DNA from: Flaccisagitta enflata | Lineage: Eukaryota > Chaetognatha > Sagittoidea > Aphragmophora | Direction: 5' to 3' | Length of the DNA: 64,000 bases | Assembly: GCA_965153355.1 (NCBI GenBank) | Contig: OZ231126.1 | Span: forward strand, 62,310,001-62,374,000 | Shown: piece after piece, positions 61,881 to 64,000 of the stretch | Layout: each line of letters starts with the position of its first letter | Numbering within the stretch: position 1 is the first letter of the stretch | Notes under the pieces: generated by a model | What the model was told of the DNA's origin: nothing | Database searches by the model: none | The model's input: the letters and a program-made list of their open reading frames with translations, nothing else | Made by a program: the position numbers and the translations under genes

Positions 61881-62043
61881 AAAGTTGAAGGTTTGGCTCT
61901 GGCATCGACCTTCTGACCGGAGCACTACCCCAACTTCGGAACTGAAGTTGAAGTTGTCATCCAACTTCGGTTTGCAGGAGTCAGGAGTCAGTATGTAGTA
62001 GGTGAAAGGTTCAAAGTTGGATCTCTTTTTTTTCAGGAGCAAA

Positions 62044-62196
<153 letters not shown>

Positions 62197-62546
62197 CAGA
62201 AAGAGAAAGAGAGAAAAGGGAAAGAAAAGAAAAAAGAGAGAGAGAGAGATAGATAGATAGATAGTTTATACCACAGAGACAGAGAAGGTGTCTAAGGGCA
62301 TCATGACGTCAAACATTTCAAACATGAAGTGATACTGATTTTTCTTTTCTTTTCTTTTGTTGCTTTGGTTTCTGATGGTGTATTTTCCTCGAATAACGTT
62401 GATTTTCCTCATCCGCATGGCGCCGTGTTTCAGCATCAGTCTTTTCTTTGTCTTTTGTTTTGTTGATATGGAAGGAGAGGAGTTAGCTTGGCTAAGCGCA
62501 CAGACAGACCAAACGCGGGACACATGATAGCCCCAGATGTACACGA

Positions 62547-62613
<67 letters not shown>

Positions 62614-62630
62614 GAGGCAGAGCTGGAGAC

Positions 62631-62661
<31 letters not shown>

Positions 62662-62680
62662 TGAGAGAGAAGAGAGAAAG
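62547..62680. repeat. (GA)n microsatellite, interrupted
   Basis: GA with GAGGCAGAGCTGGAGAC-type breaks. Confidence 0.9.
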
Positions 62681-62820
62681 GGCAAAGAGAAAGACAAAGA
62701 GAGACTTGGCAGAAACAGAGAGAGAAAAATTGAGGACAGTAACAGTAAGAGAGACAGATGTGAGAGAGACAGAAAAGAGACAAGAGAAAAATAGAATTTG
62801 ATGTTTTTTTTTTTTTTTTA

Positions 62821-62864
62821 AACAAGGCCGGATACACAGCTACCCCAGTCGCGTGTGGGTGGGC
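62821..62864 (-). repeat. Family A element, 3' end only
   Basis: On the minus strand: GCCCACCCACACGCGACTGG, GGTAGCTGTGTATCCGGCC, TTGTT. It is followed on that strand by a poly-A run that reads TTTTTTTTTTTTTT at 62806-62819 on the plus strand. Confidence 0.75.
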
Positions 62865-63207
62865 ATTATAACTTTATTAAATATTATTAAAAGAATTCTA
62901 TTTTCATTTAAAAGTATATGTTGTGACATATCAAACTTATCAGAATTTCAACAGGATAATCAATTTGCAGGTCATATTCTACTTGGTAAAAGTTGGATTT
63001 TTGCCGACTAGGTAGCATGACAGCCGACTGTAATTTTTGGAGAAAGTTGAAGGTTTGGCTCCGGCATCGACCTTCTGACCGGGGCACAACCCCAACTTCG
63101 GAACTGAAGTTAAAGTTGTCATCCAACTTCGGTTTGCAGGAGTCAGGAGTCAGTATGTAGTAGGTGAAAGGTTCAAAGTTGGATCTTTTTTTTTCAGGAG
63201 CAAAAGA

Positions 63208-63208
63208 A

Positions 63209-63257
<49 letters not shown>
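63208..63257. repeat. (GA)n microsatellite
   Basis: GA tract after copy 2 of the 330-bp block. Confidence 0.9.
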
Positions 63258-63263
<6 letters not shown>

Positions 63264-63285
63264 CAGAAGACAAACAGAGAGAGTT

Positions 63286-63336
63286 CCGCCCCTGCCCACC
63301 CGTCCGCAACTGATGGCCGTGTATCCGGCCTTGTTT
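63286..63336 (+). repeat. Family A element, 3' end only
   Basis: CGCCCCTGCCCACCCGTCCG, CAACTGATGGCCGTGTATCC and GGCCTTGTTT match the 3' end of the family. Confidence 0.7.
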
Positions 63337-63366
63337 CTTCATTTTCTCAAATGAAAATTAATTTAT

Positions 63367-63377
63367 TAGAGACAGAG

Positions 63378-63418
<41 letters not shown>

Positions 63419-63560
63419 AAGAAAAATAGAGAAAAAGAAAGGGACAGAGAGAGACAAAGAGAGACAGAGAGAGACAGAGAGAGAGAAAAAAATGAGGAAC
63501 AGTAACAGTGAGAGAGAGACAGATATTGAGAGACAGAAAAAGAGACAGAGAGAAAAAATA
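63367..63560. repeat. (GA)n-rich tract with A-rich breaks
   Basis: Imperfect GA tract with AAAAAGAAAAATAG and AACAGTAACAGT interruptions. Confidence 0.85.
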
Positions 63561-63578
63561 GAATTTGATGTTTTTTTA

Positions 63579-63778
63579 AAACAAGGCCGGATACACAGCT
63601 ACCCCAGTCGCGTGTTGGTGGGCATGGGCCGTATTTGAGGTCTGTGGAGCATTTGGGCAGGAGCGGTAAAAGCGAAAACCCCGTAAACGCCGAAAAAGTA
63701 AAGTATGACGGACGGACCAACGGACTGACAGACGGACTGACGGACCAACGGATGGACCAAAAAAGCGGGGTGTGAGTG
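63579..63778 (-). repeat. Dispersed family A element, nearly complete
   Basis: On the minus strand: CACACCCCGCTTTTTTGGTCC, GTCC/GTCA tract, CATACTTTACTTTTTCGGCG, GCTCCTGCCCAAATGCTCC, CAACACGCGACTGGGGTAGC, TGTGTATCCGGCCTTGTTTT. It is collinear with 58229-58447 but lacks the 5' hairpin. Confidence 0.8.
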
Positions 63779-63919
63779 GATATTGCAACTGAAAATTCTC
63801 GGTAGCATTTTCATGTTTTCATGCCATGGAGAATTCTTCGTAGCATTGATTCATCAATTGATTCTCAGTTTCAATAACAATTGTGTGAAAGAGACTTGCT
63901 ACTGAGAATAGATTTGTTT

Positions 63920-63929
63920 TCTCTCTCTC

Positions 63930-64000
<71 letters not shown>
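63920..64000. repeat. (CT)n microsatellite running off the window
   Basis: CT tract with one CTAT break, open at the right edge. Confidence 0.95.

Overview
This window is eukaryotic nuclear DNA with very low gene density. The evidence is long CT/GA and CA/GT microsatellites, a 35-kb satellite array, nested short DNA transposons with inverted termini, an interstitial CCCTAA tract and one glutamine-rich coding locus. No rRNA, tRNA, CRISPR array, operon or bacterial gene organisation was seen. The species cannot be fixed from this sequence. A repeat-rich protist (for example a chromerid-like or dinoflagellate-like alveolate) or an invertebrate would both fit, and that is a guess.

Layout. 1-4,560: repeat-rich DNA holding a 326-bp hAT-like MITE (8-bp target duplication) and a 574-bp TA-flanked MITE, then CT/GA tracts. 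4,609-6,432: a tandem segmental duplication led by CA tracts. The first copy was later split by a 755-bp TA-flanked MITE, and the second copy preserves the empty site. 6,543-8,040: about 1.5 kb of CT, GT, CT, GA and GACA microsatellites. 8,260-11,872: a small inverted-repeat element, telomere-like repeats, and an inverted-repeat element (9,047-11,872) interrupted by a 1,426-bp hAT-like element with an exact 8-bp duplication. 12,195-14,505: CT tract and dispersed short elements. 14,506-49,943: head-to-tail satellite of about 974 bp, 36 full units plus 0.42 unit. 49,929-52,833 (minus): a glutamine-rich coding locus whose reading frame changes several times and whose downstream end abuts the satellite. 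53,785-55,970: an 11-bp minisatellite grading into a TTAGAATGAC-type repeat. 55,970-64,000: dispersed hairpin-capped elements, a TA-flanked MITE, a duplicated 330-bp block and GA/CT tracts running off the end.

How the parts relate. The only convincing protein-coding signal is the minus-strand glutamine-rich locus. Its pieces fall in alternating frames, so it is either decayed, spliced, or damaged by consensus indels. Its last five codons, stop included, are satellite sequence, so the array boundary cuts the locus. Small ORFs recurring every 974 bp inside the array are products of the repeat period and are not annotated as genes. All transposon-like elements here lack a visible transposase and look non-autonomous.
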